A DNA stretch of 64,000 bases from JAIEPM01 sp964546815 (GTDB taxonomy: Bacteria > Cyanobacteriota > Vampirovibrionia > Obscuribacterales > Obscuribacteraceae). Shown piece after piece: positions 10,201 through 16,982 of this stretch (positions within the stretch are counted from its first letter, which is position 1; each line of letters opens with the position of its first letter). Made by a program: the position numbers and the translations under genes. The notes beneath the pieces are model-generated. The model made no database searches, was not told the origin of the DNA, and was given only the letters and a program-made list of their open reading frames with translations. The DNA lies in contig CAZJLR010000023.1 of the NCBI GenBank assembly GCA_964546815.1, forward strand, positions 34,348-98,347, written 5' to 3'.

Positions 10201-12820
10201 CATTAATTGAGGCCGCGATTTGAGAGGCGGTCTGACTCAAACTATTATATAGATTCACTGCAGAATTCAAACTTACAGTGTCGTTTTGCAGCGTGCTGTT
10301 CTTGCTTGCCACTACAGCTGAATTAGCGCTGAAATGGCTATTTGCCAGATCAAGAGCAGCTGCGTAAGACGCCGCGGCATTAGATGCATTTGTGTCCGCC
10401 AAATTCTTGGCGTCCAGAGCATTTTGCAAAGTCGTATTGTCAGAGTTGATTGTTGCTTGCGTACTGGCAACCAATGCCTGGTCTGCAGCAATTACAGTTG
10501 CCGATGCGTGATTGTTTGTATCTGTGTTCAGCTGATTAACTGCATTGTTGTGAGCAGTAACGTGAGCCGGATTGACACTGTTGTAGTTTGCCAGTGCCGC
10601 TGTGTAGTTTGCATCAGCAGTCTGAGCAGTTTGATAAGTAGAGTTTTGCAATGACAGAGCAGCTGCGACTGTAGCATTATCTGCTGTAGCCTGATTAATT
10701 AGAGCAGCTTGTGCATTTGTCAATGCAGCCTGGTCGGCACCGACAGTGACTCTCAGTCCAGATACAACTGAGGCCTGCGCAGCAGCAGCTTGGTCGGCTG
10801 CGGCCTTGTTTGCCGAGCCTGCACTGTTACCGTTTATTGATACCGAACCAGCACTGCTGGAAAGGGTCACAACACCACCAGCTCCGCCTGTGCCACCATC
10901 AGCTCCGTTTCCGGATGAACCGCCGTTACCACCGGTTCCTCCGTTGGCTCCTTTTGCTCCGCCCCAGGCTCCTGTACCGGAGTTTCCGCCAGCGCCGCCT
11001 TGCCCGCCGTTGCCGCTGAGTCCGCCGATACCACCGTTTCCGCCGTAAGCAGATATGGAAGAAAGTGAAATTTGCCCGTTAGCAGTGATAGTTACAGTGC
11101 CGCCGGCACCACCGTTGCCACCATCACCACCGTTGCCTCCGGTTCCGCCAGTACCACCAGCACCACCGTCATGGTCATCATGGATGCCATTGCCGCCTGC
11201 GCCGTTAGAGCCGGCCCCGCCGGTTCCTCCAGTTCCACCATTGCCGCCGTTGCCGCCATTACCACCGATGCTGTACAAGTTGCCCAGGGTTACATTTCCA
11301 GATGCGGAAATATTGATAGTCCCACCTGGCGCACCGCTGACCCCAGCTGCGCCGTTGCCGCCTGTTCCACCCGTTCCGCCTGTGTGTCCAGATTCACGAC
11401 CATTCGGCGGAGCTCCGCCTGCACCGGTCGAGCCAATGCCACCATTTGAACCATTGCCGCCATTTGCACCAGAGGCATTAATGTCGGCCAAAGTAATATT
11501 TCCACCGGTTCCGGTGTTAGCTCCAGTTCCGCCATTAGCTTGAACAGTCACAGCTGCGCCGTGACTGCTCAAATAAATGCCACTCATATTTACGTTACCA
11601 CCCAGCCCAGATGGACCTGTGATGCTAGTACCATTTAAAAGCGAACCGGCACCGATAACGATAATGCCGCCATTAGTATCAATTGTCGATCCTGATGGTG
11701 CGTTGCTAACGTTGACGTCTTTTCCCGAAACAGCAATAAACGAAGCGCCGTTTGTGTTGAAATGAGAGTTATTGCCGAAATTGATCGAAATGCTGTTTGA
11801 AGGATCATAAAAGGTAGGGTCGCCGGTGAGATTCATGGCAGCGATATTGAGTGCGCCGACATTAACTCTCACGTCAGCATCACATCCATTGATGGTCACG
11901 GCCCCATCGAGATTGTCTGTCTCCGAACTTACTTTGCCACCATCGCTGGACAAAGTAATTGTGTTAGCAGAAAGCTGTCCACCACTTACAACAAGATTTG
12001 GCACCTGACTTGAAGTAGATAGTAGATCTCTGACGGCTGAAAGTTGAATGTCTGAAGCCAGAATTTTTCCGGCACTGTTATTGATATTGAGGTCCAACCC
12101 CGGAAGTCCGGTGATATTAACTTGACCTGCAAGTGCCTGAAGAACGCCATTCTGGTTATTGAGCGATGCTGTGATTGCATTGATGTTGGCACTTTGCGAA
12201 GCAATCAAACCAGTGTTGACGATGCCCGACAGAGCGCTGATATTTACGTTTTGAACTGCGCTGATTGCGCCATTGTTGACCACTGTGTTACCGGCACTGA
12301 TAGCCAGGTTTGACGCACTGGTGATTGTTCCTTGATTGCTGAAATTTTGCAGTGCGTTGAAATGCAAACTTAGATTTGGCACCAGCGAAGCATAATTCAA
12401 ATTGAGCCCCGTGATACCTCCGCCAGGGAGTACAGAGCTGAGCAAGCCGCCTGAATTGTTGAGAATATTGGTTGCAGTAAAGTTAGCTGTTGTTATCGCC
12501 GGATTGCTTGAGAAAGCATATATCGTCCCGCTGTTGCTCAAAAGTCCTGAAAGATTCAAACCTTGCGTGCCAAGCTTGCCGAAGTCAATCACCAGGACTT
12601 GCTTCGAATCTACCTTAACATCAGTGAGCCCAGCGCTACTTGTTATCAAAAGTGGCGAGCTGCTATTCAGAGCATTAGTCGGAGCGCTGGTTGCTGAGCC
12701 ACCAGAGGCAGTGCCATTACCGAGACCAAGCGCAGATTGAGCAAAAACCGGCATCGCCTGCAGGCCGCCCATCAAGACCGATATTGTCTGAGCAATGAGT
12801 ACTTTTGATATTTTCGACAT
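1256..12820 (-). CDS. giant secreted repeat protein, filamentous-haemagglutinin-like, with C-terminal FecR-like domain
   Basis: This is one uninterrupted frame of about 3,854 residues. I prefer ATG at 12820 over the TTG at 12877: GGA lies 7 bases upstream and the next 29 residues form a signal peptide (MSKISKVLIAQ... VFAQS). Order by approximate residue: beta-helix-type repeats (40-440); glycine-rich GGTGGxGG blocks (440-660 and 880-1160); between them an Ala/Asn/Gln-rich, probably coiled-coil segment (664-878); 44-residue Ser/Gly repeats (1190-1790); a Thr/Ser/Pro linker with CGNC (about 1900); beta-helix modules of about 245 residues (2400-3210); further glycine-rich turns (to about 3560); then a FecR-like domain (3650-3760) and a helical tail ending GGQNNN. 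No autotransporter barrel, LPXTG motif or SLH domain was seen. It probably acts outside the cell as an adhesin or matrix fibre. The export route is unknown. Dense + strand open frames opposite it are shadows of its codon bias. Confidence 0.85.
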   Translation of the reverse strand: MSKISKVLIAQTISVLMGGLQAMPVFAQSALGLGNGTASGGSATSAPTNALNSSSPLLITSSAGLTDVKVDSKQVLVIDFGKLGTQGLNLSGLLSNSGTIYAFSSNPAITTANFTATNILNNSGGLLSSVLPGGGITGLNLNYASLVPNLSLHFNALQNFSNQGTITSASNLAISAGNTVVNNGAISAVQNVNISALSGIVNTGLIASQSANINAITASLNNQNGVLQALAGQVNITGLPGLDLNINNSAGKILASDIQLSAVRDLLSTSSQVPNLVVSGGQLSANTITLSSDGGKVSSETDNLDGAVTINGCDADVRVNVGALNIAAMNLTGDPTFYDPSNSISINFGNNSHFNTNGASFIAVSGKDVNVSNAPSGSTIDTNGGIIVIGAGSLLNGTSITGPSGLGGNVNMSGIYLSSHGAAVTVQANGGTGANTGTGGNITLADINASGANGGNGSNGGIGSTGAGGAPPNGRESGHTGGTGGTGGNGAAGVSGAPGGTINISASGNVTLGNLYSIGGNGGNGGNGGTGGTGGAGSNGAGGNGIHDDHDGGAGGTGGTGGNGGDGGNGGAGGTVTITANGQISLSSISAYGGNGGIGGLSGNGGQGGAGGNSGTGAWGGAKGANGGTGGNGGSSGNGADGGTGGAGGVVTLSSSAGSVSINGNSAGSANKAAADQAAAAQASVVSGLRVTVGADQAALTNAQAALINQATADNATVAAALSLQNSTYQTAQTADANYTAALANYNSVNPAHVTAHNNAVNQLNTDTNNHASATVIAADQALVASTQATINSDNTTLQNALDAKNLADTNASNAAASYAAALDLANSHFSANSAVVASKNSTLQNDTVSLNSAVNLYNSLSQTASQIAASINAAVQSNGGIGGTGGAIGTGGGGGQGGQPSAGGVFRTSGNGGNGGPGGSAFATGGIGGDGGNAGAVTITAGVGNLYVNGGINSFGGAAGIGGAGGFGGLGGNGSNGGHGSVGTVLGFGGGSGGTGGAGGAGSAGGAGGAGGNGAPITLTAATGNVAINADLLSYGGIGGNGGQGGTGGSGGTGGSSASGLHWSGAISITNGGVLNISGGLAVGSVGQSGGAGSLGGTGGFKGSGGDGGNIEINAPVGTITVGGNVKSFGGVNGVAGTSGANGARGADGASDVLVGFNGGVSIGITADGGFTAGGSAGGTFNVGGIDLSGGVQSSATITISGNGISASGSGSATGNANLDLGVIDVGAGGSAGASGSASLVISSTGITASGAGSLSASGNLTVSGPGFALDLHGAGSQNASGSVTLDQNGLSGSGSFGLNTSAGGSFSGGGVTITYDSQFNNSGSGSASLGPGGFTGQGSGSGTASGSASFTGGGVNISVSGSGSVSGQGSASITPSGITAQGSLTQQASGTAQVQVAGLTISVSGNASKTQSGSGSISGGGVTGQGLQTQSVGGNASIVGDGINISAQGQQTITQQGGATLSSSGLSGGGSSSQSQSGSAAFSAGGVNISVSGANSTSVGGSGSVGPGGISGTGSQSSSQSGSLTITGGGFNLDVSGAQSSNTTASGGITSSGISGTGSNTQTLNGSGTFSGGGLNVSLAGDKSSTQTGGGSITGSGVSGSGGSSNSQSGSAIVSAGDFHVDVTGSQTQSNSGSGSVGSGGVSGSSSNSSSTAGSATLIAGGVDVSVTGSKSQSSSSGGSIGSGGVSGSNSSSTSSSFSVSLVGMSVSGGQNQSNSSSGGVSGSGVSGSNNSSNGGSASLITPAVSVAMDGMSSSSKSGSVGSGGVNGSSSGSTSGSTSGSVDVGGVAIGFDLDQTSNRTATVGSNGTGVTSSKSTTSSFTGLGLNLGGTTTTGSTLGTLAALTQTPPANNPTSGSSGTPSVVPPTTTTPSSPGSTSTSGGGTIGSTSSSVGGNTTNVACGNCNSTSGASIIALGAIGDPTYASKGGSIHMAAAGAISVHGDVNASGGFEPANGNGILGAGGSILIQGSTIHLGHDQNALVVGGSLTFVTQVNGVTFLLKPVVPAPTMWPGSTLGLTIGDGNGHDGKIVATTPVVIAQNSNGTLDLNNVNGTNLLSAGTLQTGGVDFIGLATGSIIASTSGAGSGINASRSGSIGGSIILAAGDQAASLSYGTSSGQSPWLILGGGTTTGGNINISNVSLTTNGQLIFAETHAGYSTGSVNTGAITTASGNGITTGLTGSTYIIGTGNINTGTISSTTGLLFSLAGNIGSSTSALQANVQNLSILTPNSAYINDSLSVRLGTSIAQNLVLTDSNKITVYGPLNAGTASLTSTNSSIQLSNSVNAGLFSLTSHDSISDANGLSNINAASITLHSTASDVSASNLKATAINLQAAGNISVTTTNASLVIANANGSVNIFASGDVLLGGSIDFSANKAVFGSTSSGHNFTLNTAGSIVVDGAVNSTNLVLHTAADKNIFLNANVTGSTSASLTTTGAGAIIQLAGTILVSSPTLTVSSGSGNIGASGIALRTDATDLTFSTSGNVTMSNSNVNGSLNLKAFTGSSLQFSETGNLHVTGALVAPGAINLSATGTLSIENNIASGTMVILNANTGITQSANTLVFAPILLAGAGNSGITLTQTNSQLIGLLTPGAVSINNISGAIVTGGVGSLNLSNQDNVAVAGLTSQGAVTVHAGGNIVAADTSGTVVSMNSTAANGSIVILGKLTGTTSVALTATGVGSIQQVEAGDQIVSPNLTLTTAGGNIGANDVFLNTTASTINYVSSGSVFIYNSNANGSINLPAWSGNTLQFVEKGVLNVNGAINASGNVALATSNNGFINLNANINAQSAVLVSGGTGGVKQLASATLTAPFTIVFAGSGGIELPNLAATSLGVTTSGAATVNNVSSVLGLSGNVGSGTFTTSGDLIIAGLASAGNLTANSGGNISTVGQVIGTNVTLQTTGTNGSIALGDNITGTTSLSLLASGTGNISQANEAIWVSSPTLTMRSGSGNIGSQSKLMVTDAVDLTFSTSGSVYIYNSNSTGSLNVKSWTGTTLALLENGNINVNGDINAAGNLLLGTFSNGNIALNADVSVHNTTILNANGTGGISQGAGKLVSSTALVMASGTGGVGPLNTDVALMTINTLGNATVTNDRTAILLASVGGNAVINNTGTLGIITLKAGNDVTVNDQGDIFAIGVVSGNHVAMTATNGQILMGGNVVGNSSVHLTTTVGSVTQLFPDVVVMAPEVTITSDNGDIGLSTNYMHVSSPVITVATDGNIYLDSKTATTLSVPRSGSFTFTGAGGLTLNTDLVAHESKTGAGATVNLTITGGSLVAKNITAQGSGGGNSGGTVNLKVTGLNSSITTGIIDASGKKGANGGTVNLLTATGNVHVPSIIATSDGYGHGGSITIDPTNVDVNIMDVSSANGPGGGINVTATNWVNAGTWAANGTTGGTIVVNSSNISANNFWANGQTGGFINVSGNQVAVGQLLATGYGGGPGGMILANVGSLSSWAMDVSGAASGGTIIVNAGGNISTGFAAANGGGNGGVVRMSAGGSLSANDLSANGGGNGGAIILNAGGIFTNNISAIGNGGSGGALFASAGVFASNGYITLYGAGDNEGTVSINAGTIYLAHPIQIGRNHFITPGKPSTGNTLDLSGIINNTFLDSVGGRAQTDFTPVNTLSKDKAASELNKSNNKEPLKGHVVKQKKRDAGAMLATRTIDDSTIQILDQAGISVGPGTGGNFMNLDKGNLLVRASKDMTVRTHEGDVLIAAGSLVFVMETGNDVAILDLHDGGAGKVVVKSGGKEFKLAPGTELVLTRVPNAKFEQVNPCNAVASRKVTENDLAGGVRAFEADFSILSALSQIDYLRSVASSEQRDMRHMLNRVLKTAAAIQLVTANRGAYSSAGKQVASGGQNNN
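3180..5640 (-). repeat. three long internal modules (about 245 residues each) in the giant protein
   Basis: Three copies share the landmark NSNxNGSLNxxxxxGxxLxF near 5350, 4625 and 3885, so the period is about 725-740 bases. Each module also contains VSSPTLT or VSPNLT followed by GGNIG or GSGNIG, and NITGTTS or LTGTTS. They are clearly related but diverged, so they are old duplications rather than recent slippage. Confidence 0.7.
7440..9260 (-). repeat. tandem 132-bp (44-residue) Ser/Gly repeat array in the giant protein
   Basis: About 14 head-to-tail units are seen, and many are exactly 44 residues long. Each has a beta-strand-like part of the type SGSAxFxGGGVNISVxG, then a Ser/Gly stretch, then GSGSVGSGGVSG. 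Examples start SGTAQVQVAGL, SGSAAFSAGGV, SGSLTITGGGF, NGSGTFSGGGL and AGSATLIAGGV. Units differ considerably at the residue level while keeping the length, which suggests that each forms one structural rung. Confidence 0.8.
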
Positions 12821-12903
12821 ATGTTTTTCCATAACAGCTAGTTCTAACGAAACGCTTGCAACAATCCTAAAGGTCAAGCCAAATAATTCCTATGCAGAAT
12901 ACT

Positions 12904-12929
12904 GTGGGAGGCGGTTAAAAGCCTCTCAC
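12904..12929. promoter_or_regulatory. hairpin in the 618-base gap upstream of the giant gene
   Basis: GTGGGAGGC (12904-12912) and GCCTCTCAC (12921-12929) can pair around an 8-base loop with one G-T wobble. The hairpin lies 84-109 bases upstream of the preferred start of the giant gene, where a leader would be. No T-run follows. I could not identify a convincing promoter in the rest of the gap (12821-13438). The only other content is the weak small frame at 13134-13367. Confidence 0.3.
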
Positions 12930-13133
12930 CACGAGAGTTCTGGCTATTCACAGCAAATAGCTTTGCGATATCTCTTCGACGCCAAATCGGCTTAGAGCCT
13001 TGTACTTGATATTCTTGAGACGCAAAAACAATTGATTTTCTGCGACTTTCAATCTTGGATTTTTCGGTGAGTGCTTGCATACATGTACCTTAACAACGAT
13101 GACTACAAATGATTTTGAACATTGCGTCTCTAC

Positions 13134-13367
13134 ATGCTCGAACGTACAGCGATTTGCCCAGCTACCCCTAGCCGTGGAGATATTCTATTGACATCCAAAA
13201 GACTGGTCAGTGGGGAAACTACGATTATCATGCTGTGTAAACCTGCATGCGATTTTCAGCAAAACGCTACGGTCGTGACTGCAGAAGCTGCCACGACAAT
13301 GCTTTCGCGCTATGAGCAAATGAGCTCTCAGAAAATAGCCAGCAAGCCTAAAGTGTTAAATTGTTGA
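13134..13367 (+). CDS. doubtful small hypothetical protein, 77 residues
   Basis: This is an open frame on the strand opposite both neighbours, in the gap between the M1 peptidase and the giant gene. From ATG 13134 it reads MLERTAICPATPSRGDILL and ends KPKVLNC. It has four Cys, no signal peptide and no membrane helix. There is no Shine-Dalgarno site before this ATG. A later ATG (MLCKPACDF) has GGGGAA upstream, but too far away for ideal spacing. I do not recognise the sequence. It may be a chance frame. Confidence 0.25.
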   Translation: MLERTAICPATPSRGDILLTSKRLVSGETTIIMLCKPACDFQQNATVVTAEAATTMLSRYEQMSSQKIASKPKVLNC

Positions 13368-13438
13368 ACTGTAGACTATCTACTCGCCCTTACAGAGCCA
13401 AGCCAAGGCAAACATTTCCAAAATTAAATTGCCCGAAC

Positions 13439-16135
13439 TCAGTGAGATTCTTGACTAAGCAAACTGGCATTTAGAGCAGCGGCACTTCGTTTCTTAAATT
13501 CAGTATTGATTTCCAATCGCTCAAGCATGCGAGCAACATGACTTGCACTCTCCGCAGTTTTGTTTGTCGCAAAGAATGACTTCACTTCGTCATATTGATC
13601 TGATGAGGTCAAAGATGCAGGCGCTTCAGAAAGACGAGCAAGCATTTGCGGCGCATACACTTGCTTCAATTGAGCCCAATGCGTTGCCATAAACTTCCAC
13701 GCCGCCACTTTTGCGTCATCATTCTCAAAAATTTGTGCAAGCAATTTTGGAGCATCCTGACTGCGCACGTCTTTGCTGATGGTCAAAGCTAGAACTTCAT
13801 CAACTAAGGCCTTTTCGCGAAATCCGGCAAGAGCAAACAAGTTACGGTGCTCTAGCTCTGGCGTACCCGCATTTTTCCATTGACTCTTAAAAGTTTCAAA
13901 ATCGGCTTTAGCACCGTTATAGGCGATTACATTTGACACAGCATCAAGTATGTCAGGACTTGCAGATTTCGGGTCTTTCAAGTATTCGGCAAAAACTTTT
14001 CGCGCTTTTGCAATTACTTCTGCATCTTCACCAACGGTGCCCAAAGTGTCGATGATACGGCCGCGGGTCAACCCAACAGTGGCTGCCTCATCCGCCTTCG
14101 ATTCCCAGCCGAGCCGCTTATATTCATCTTGCAATAAAGAACGCACCAGCTTAGCAAAGGCAGGCTTCGCCTTCGCTTCGACAAACCTGTTCAACACACG
14201 AATATTTTCAACGATTGCATCCCAAACAGCATAATCAGTCTCTGACTTGTATGAACGCAGCACTTCAAGATATTGCTCTACAGGAATTTTACCTGCAAGC
14301 GACAAAGCCGCGCTGTCACTCAAGAAGCAGAGTCTTTCCGCAGGCGAAAGATAGCTAAGATTGCTCGCAATTTTTTTGCTTGCAGCACCGGGATAAGCAG
14401 TGCGAAAGAATCCATTTCCACCCGCATTTGCATAAATACCGTCAGGTCCGGAAGCAGCTTTGACTGACTCTTCAGCTACTTTTACAAGTGCGATTTCGTC
14501 AGGATGAACATTGGCTCTTCCATACTGATCAACGTTAATTACAGAAGCTAATTTGCGCGTGCCAAGGGGCAAATTCCACAATTGCGCACCTGGTTTACTC
14601 GCATCAAGAAAGAATCTTTCTTGCTTTACCTTAATTGAAGTTTCGCTTTCAGACTCAACTGTAACCAGTGGATAACCGGGTTGTTTGCACCAGGTGTTCA
14701 TGATTTCTTTTACTGGTTTACCAGAAGCATTTTGCAGTGATTTCCACAAATCATCTGTACTTGCATTGTTAAATGAATGTTCCTTCAGATAAGCGCTCAC
14801 ACCATCTTGAAAGATACTCTCACCCAAGAAATACTCGAGCATTCTCAGTACTGCAGCGCCTTTCACATAAGTGATTTCATCAAACATTTGCAAAGCATCT
14901 TCAGGTTTTACGACAACTGATTGAATAGAACGAGTCGAATGCAATGAATCGGTGCGCAAAGCCTTTTGCCTGTTGCTGAAAAACTCAGCCATAATGTTCC
15001 ACTGGGGCATAACATTATCAACAGCCTTGTCAGCCATCCATGTGGCAAAGGCTTCATTGAGCCAAATGTCATCCCACCATTTCATTGTTACCAAATCACC
15101 AAACCACAAATGTGCCATTTCGTGAGCAGTGATGTGCACGATATCTTTCTTAGTGCTCAGTGAAGAAGCTTTCTCATCAGCAAGCAGGAACTTCTCCCTA
15201 AACGTGATGGCGCCTGGGTTTTCCATAGCACCGGCTTCAAAATCTGGAATCGCAATGAGGTCTAATTTTTTCCATGGGTATGGAATGCGGAAATAGGAAT
15301 TCAAATATTTGAGCAACTTAGCCGCATGGTCGCGTGCATAATTTCCCAGAGCAGGGTCGTGCGCAACAGACCAGACTCTAATTGGAATTCCCTCTGATTC
15401 AAGCGGCTCAGTAGCCTTAAACTCACCTATTAGCAGCGCAAGCAAATAGCTAGACATGCGAGGCGTTTCTTCAAATTCAACAATCGACTTGCCGCTAGCT
15501 TTATCGAGAAACTGTTTTTGCACCGGTGCATTTGAAATTGCTGTTTGCCCTGCCGGAATTTTCACTTTGATTTTGAAAACAGCTTTGTATGCAGGCTCGT
15601 CGAAGCAAGGAAACATACGGCGAGCATCGGTAGGCTCCATTTGCGTAACTGCCAGATAATGAGTTTTACCTTGCTTGTCTTTGAAAGTTGAGCGATAAAA
15701 GCCGGCGAGTTTGTCGTTTAACGAACCATCAAAGGAGAGTTGCAAATGATATGTACCCTTCGGAATCGCGCTTAGAGAGAGCAAACTGACTCGCTCGAGA
15801 CTTTTGTCCAACTTTACCTGTAATGGAATAACTTTTTTTCCATCGCCCAGCAATTTTGCAGACGAAACACTGAGATCATTTGCATTCAAAGTTATAGAGT
15901 TGAGCGATTCTTTTATCTCAAGCGTGAGATTTTCAGTGCCACTAAACTTGCCCTTTTCGGCTTCAGGAGTGAACTCCAACTCATACTTAGCCGGAACGAC
16001 TTTACCCGAAAGGCGGTAAGGCGACTCTTTTGCTTTTTGCGCATCGAATGCAAATGCCGTTTGCATACTGCCGCAAAACAGCGACATTGCCAAAAGCACA
16101 GAGTACAAGCCAGAACGGGACTGCGTCTGAAACAC
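13439..16135 (-). CDS. secreted M1-family zinc aminopeptidase
   Basis: This 898-residue protein would remove N-terminal amino acids from peptides. The exopeptidase motif GAMEN is at residues 302-306, the zinc motif HEMAH at 338-342, and the third ligand Glu361 follows at the expected spacing. An N-terminal beta domain precedes them, and about 400 helical residues follow, like the ERAP1-type C-terminal domain. The first 29 residues are a signal peptide (hydrophobic core, then AFAFDA), so the enzyme acts outside the cytoplasm. The start is GTG at 16135 with AGGG 7 bases upstream. It is followed 618 bases later by the giant gene on the same strand. Its likely role is digestion of peptides in the periplasm or medium, alongside the S10 and M28 peptidases in this window. 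Confidence 0.93.
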   Translation of the reverse strand: MFQTQSRSGLYSVLLAMSLFCGSMQTAFAFDAQKAKESPYRLSGKVVPAKYELEFTPEAEKGKFSGTENLTLEIKESLNSITLNANDLSVSSAKLLGDGKKVIPLQVKLDKSLERVSLLSLSAIPKGTYHLQLSFDGSLNDKLAGFYRSTFKDKQGKTHYLAVTQMEPTDARRMFPCFDEPAYKAVFKIKVKIPAGQTAISNAPVQKQFLDKASGKSIVEFEETPRMSSYLLALLIGEFKATEPLESEGIPIRVWSVAHDPALGNYARDHAAKLLKYLNSYFRIPYPWKKLDLIAIPDFEAGAMENPGAITFREKFLLADEKASSLSTKKDIVHITAHEMAHLWFGDLVTMKWWDDIWLNEAFATWMADKAVDNVMPQWNIMAEFFSNRQKALRTDSLHSTRSIQSVVVKPEDALQMFDEITYVKGAAVLRMLEYFLGESIFQDGVSAYLKEHSFNNASTDDLWKSLQNASGKPVKEIMNTWCKQPGYPLVTVESESETSIKVKQERFFLDASKPGAQLWNLPLGTRKLASVINVDQYGRANVHPDEIALVKVAEESVKAASGPDGIYANAGGNGFFRTAYPGAASKKIASNLSYLSPAERLCFLSDSAALSLAGKIPVEQYLEVLRSYKSETDYAVWDAIVENIRVLNRFVEAKAKPAFAKLVRSLLQDEYKRLGWESKADEAATVGLTRGRIIDTLGTVGEDAEVIAKARKVFAEYLKDPKSASPDILDAVSNVIAYNGAKADFETFKSQWKNAGTPELEHRNLFALAGFREKALVDEVLALTISKDVRSQDAPKLLAQIFENDDAKVAAWKFMATHWAQLKQVYAPQMLARLSEAPASLTSSDQYDEVKSFFATNKTAESASHVARMLERLEINTEFKKRSAAALNASLLSQESH

Positions 16136-16199
16136 TAGATAACCCTCGCCTCAGGTAGTTATGAACGAATGCAGATAATAACTGATCTGTATTCTCTTT

Positions 16200-16754
16200 T
16201 TAAAGTATGCTGCCTGCCGCAGCCTTGTAAGATTCATAAGTCTTCGTATCAAACAAAACAAATCTCAATTCATCAAAACTAGCAGGATTCTTTTCTGCAA
16301 ACTGCTTCAACTCACGAAGTGCCGCAGCTGCAGCCAGCTCTACAGGATAGCCGTAAGCCCCGGTGCTAATCGACGGAAAAGAAATCGAGCGCGCACCAGA
16401 TGCAGAAGCAAGCTCAAGACTGGTGAGATAAGCGCTGGCAAGCGTTTTTTCCTCATCAGAAGTACCGCCGCGCCAAACGGGCCCCACAGCATGAACAACC
16501 CACTTCGCTTTGAGGTTGCCACCACCGGTGATGACAGCTTTACCTGGCGCGCAACGTCCATTTTCTCTCACGTAAGCGCGACATTCTTCAATAATTGCCG
16601 GTCCGCCGGCTCTATGAATTGCACCATCGACACCACCGCCGCCCATCAAGCCTGAGTTCGCAGCGTTGACAATTGCGTCGGTATCTTGATTAGTTATGTC
16701 ACCCTGAACCAGTACAAACCTGGTTGCACCGATTTGACCAACTAGCTCTAACAC
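16200..16754 (-). CDS. macro-domain protein (ADP-ribose or O-acetyl-ADP-ribose hydrolase type)
   Basis: The protein begins a few residues before a typical macro-domain opening, with FVLVQGDIT, DAIVNAANS and GGGGVDGAIHRAGG (the ADP-ribose phosphate loop), then VIHAVGP-type and SISTGAYGYP motifs. Such proteins bind ADP-ribose and often deacetylate O-acetyl-ADP-ribose or remove ADP-ribose from proteins. I chose GTG at 16754 (184 residues) because AGGGGA precedes it at good spacing. The frame extends upstream to an ATG at 16880, but that extension runs into a copy of the dispersed repeat and is probably not translated. The start lies 228 bases downstream of the neighbouring gene. It is cytoplasmic. 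Confidence 0.88.
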   Translation of the reverse strand: MLELVGQIGATRFVLVQGDITNQDTDAIVNAANSGLMGGGGVDGAIHRAGGPAIIEECRAYVRENGRCAPGKAVITGGGNLKAKWVVHAVGPVWRGGTSDEEKTLASAYLTSLELASASGARSISFPSISTGAYGYPVELAAAAALRELKQFAEKNPASFDELRFVLFDTKTYESYKAAAGSIL

Positions 16755-16837
16755 CTTACTTCCCCTATTGCCACGTAGAACAAAGGAGATTAGCACAAGA
16801 TCTCGATAATTGTGGGGACGACCTTCTGGATGCTCTT

Positions 16838-16895
16838 GGCGAACGCCTAATTCGTAAGGTTCGCCTGAGGGGCTACGCATGGCATCGCCCCTACC
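16838..16895. repeat. degenerate copy of the GTAGGGGCGAC dispersed element end
   Basis: GGCGAAC (16838-16844) and GTTCGCC (16859-16865) form an inverted repeat, followed by GGGGCTACGCATGGCATCG and CCCCTACC. The order AGGTTCGCC, about 14 bases, CATGGCRTCG, CCCCTAC matches the terminal repeat at 55349-55393 read on the other strand. It lies in the gap upstream of the macro-domain gene. Confidence 0.5.
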
Positions 16896-16982
16896 AAGCT
16901 GTCTTCGGCGCAGGAGGAGTTCGCCAACAGCATCTTATCCGACGCACTTTTTAGTTAGCCGCCAAATTAGCTATATATAGAA

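Noticed and set aside
2193..12008. Many long + strand open frames (up to 293 codons) opposite the giant gene
   Set aside because: They are antisense shadows of the Gly/Ser/Thr-rich codons. They lack ribosome binding sites and have Pro/Leu/Val-biased, non-protein-like composition.
12874..13080. 68-codon minus-strand frame upstream of the giant gene
   Set aside because: It has no ribosome binding site and overlaps the likely leader of the giant gene. Its composition looks random.
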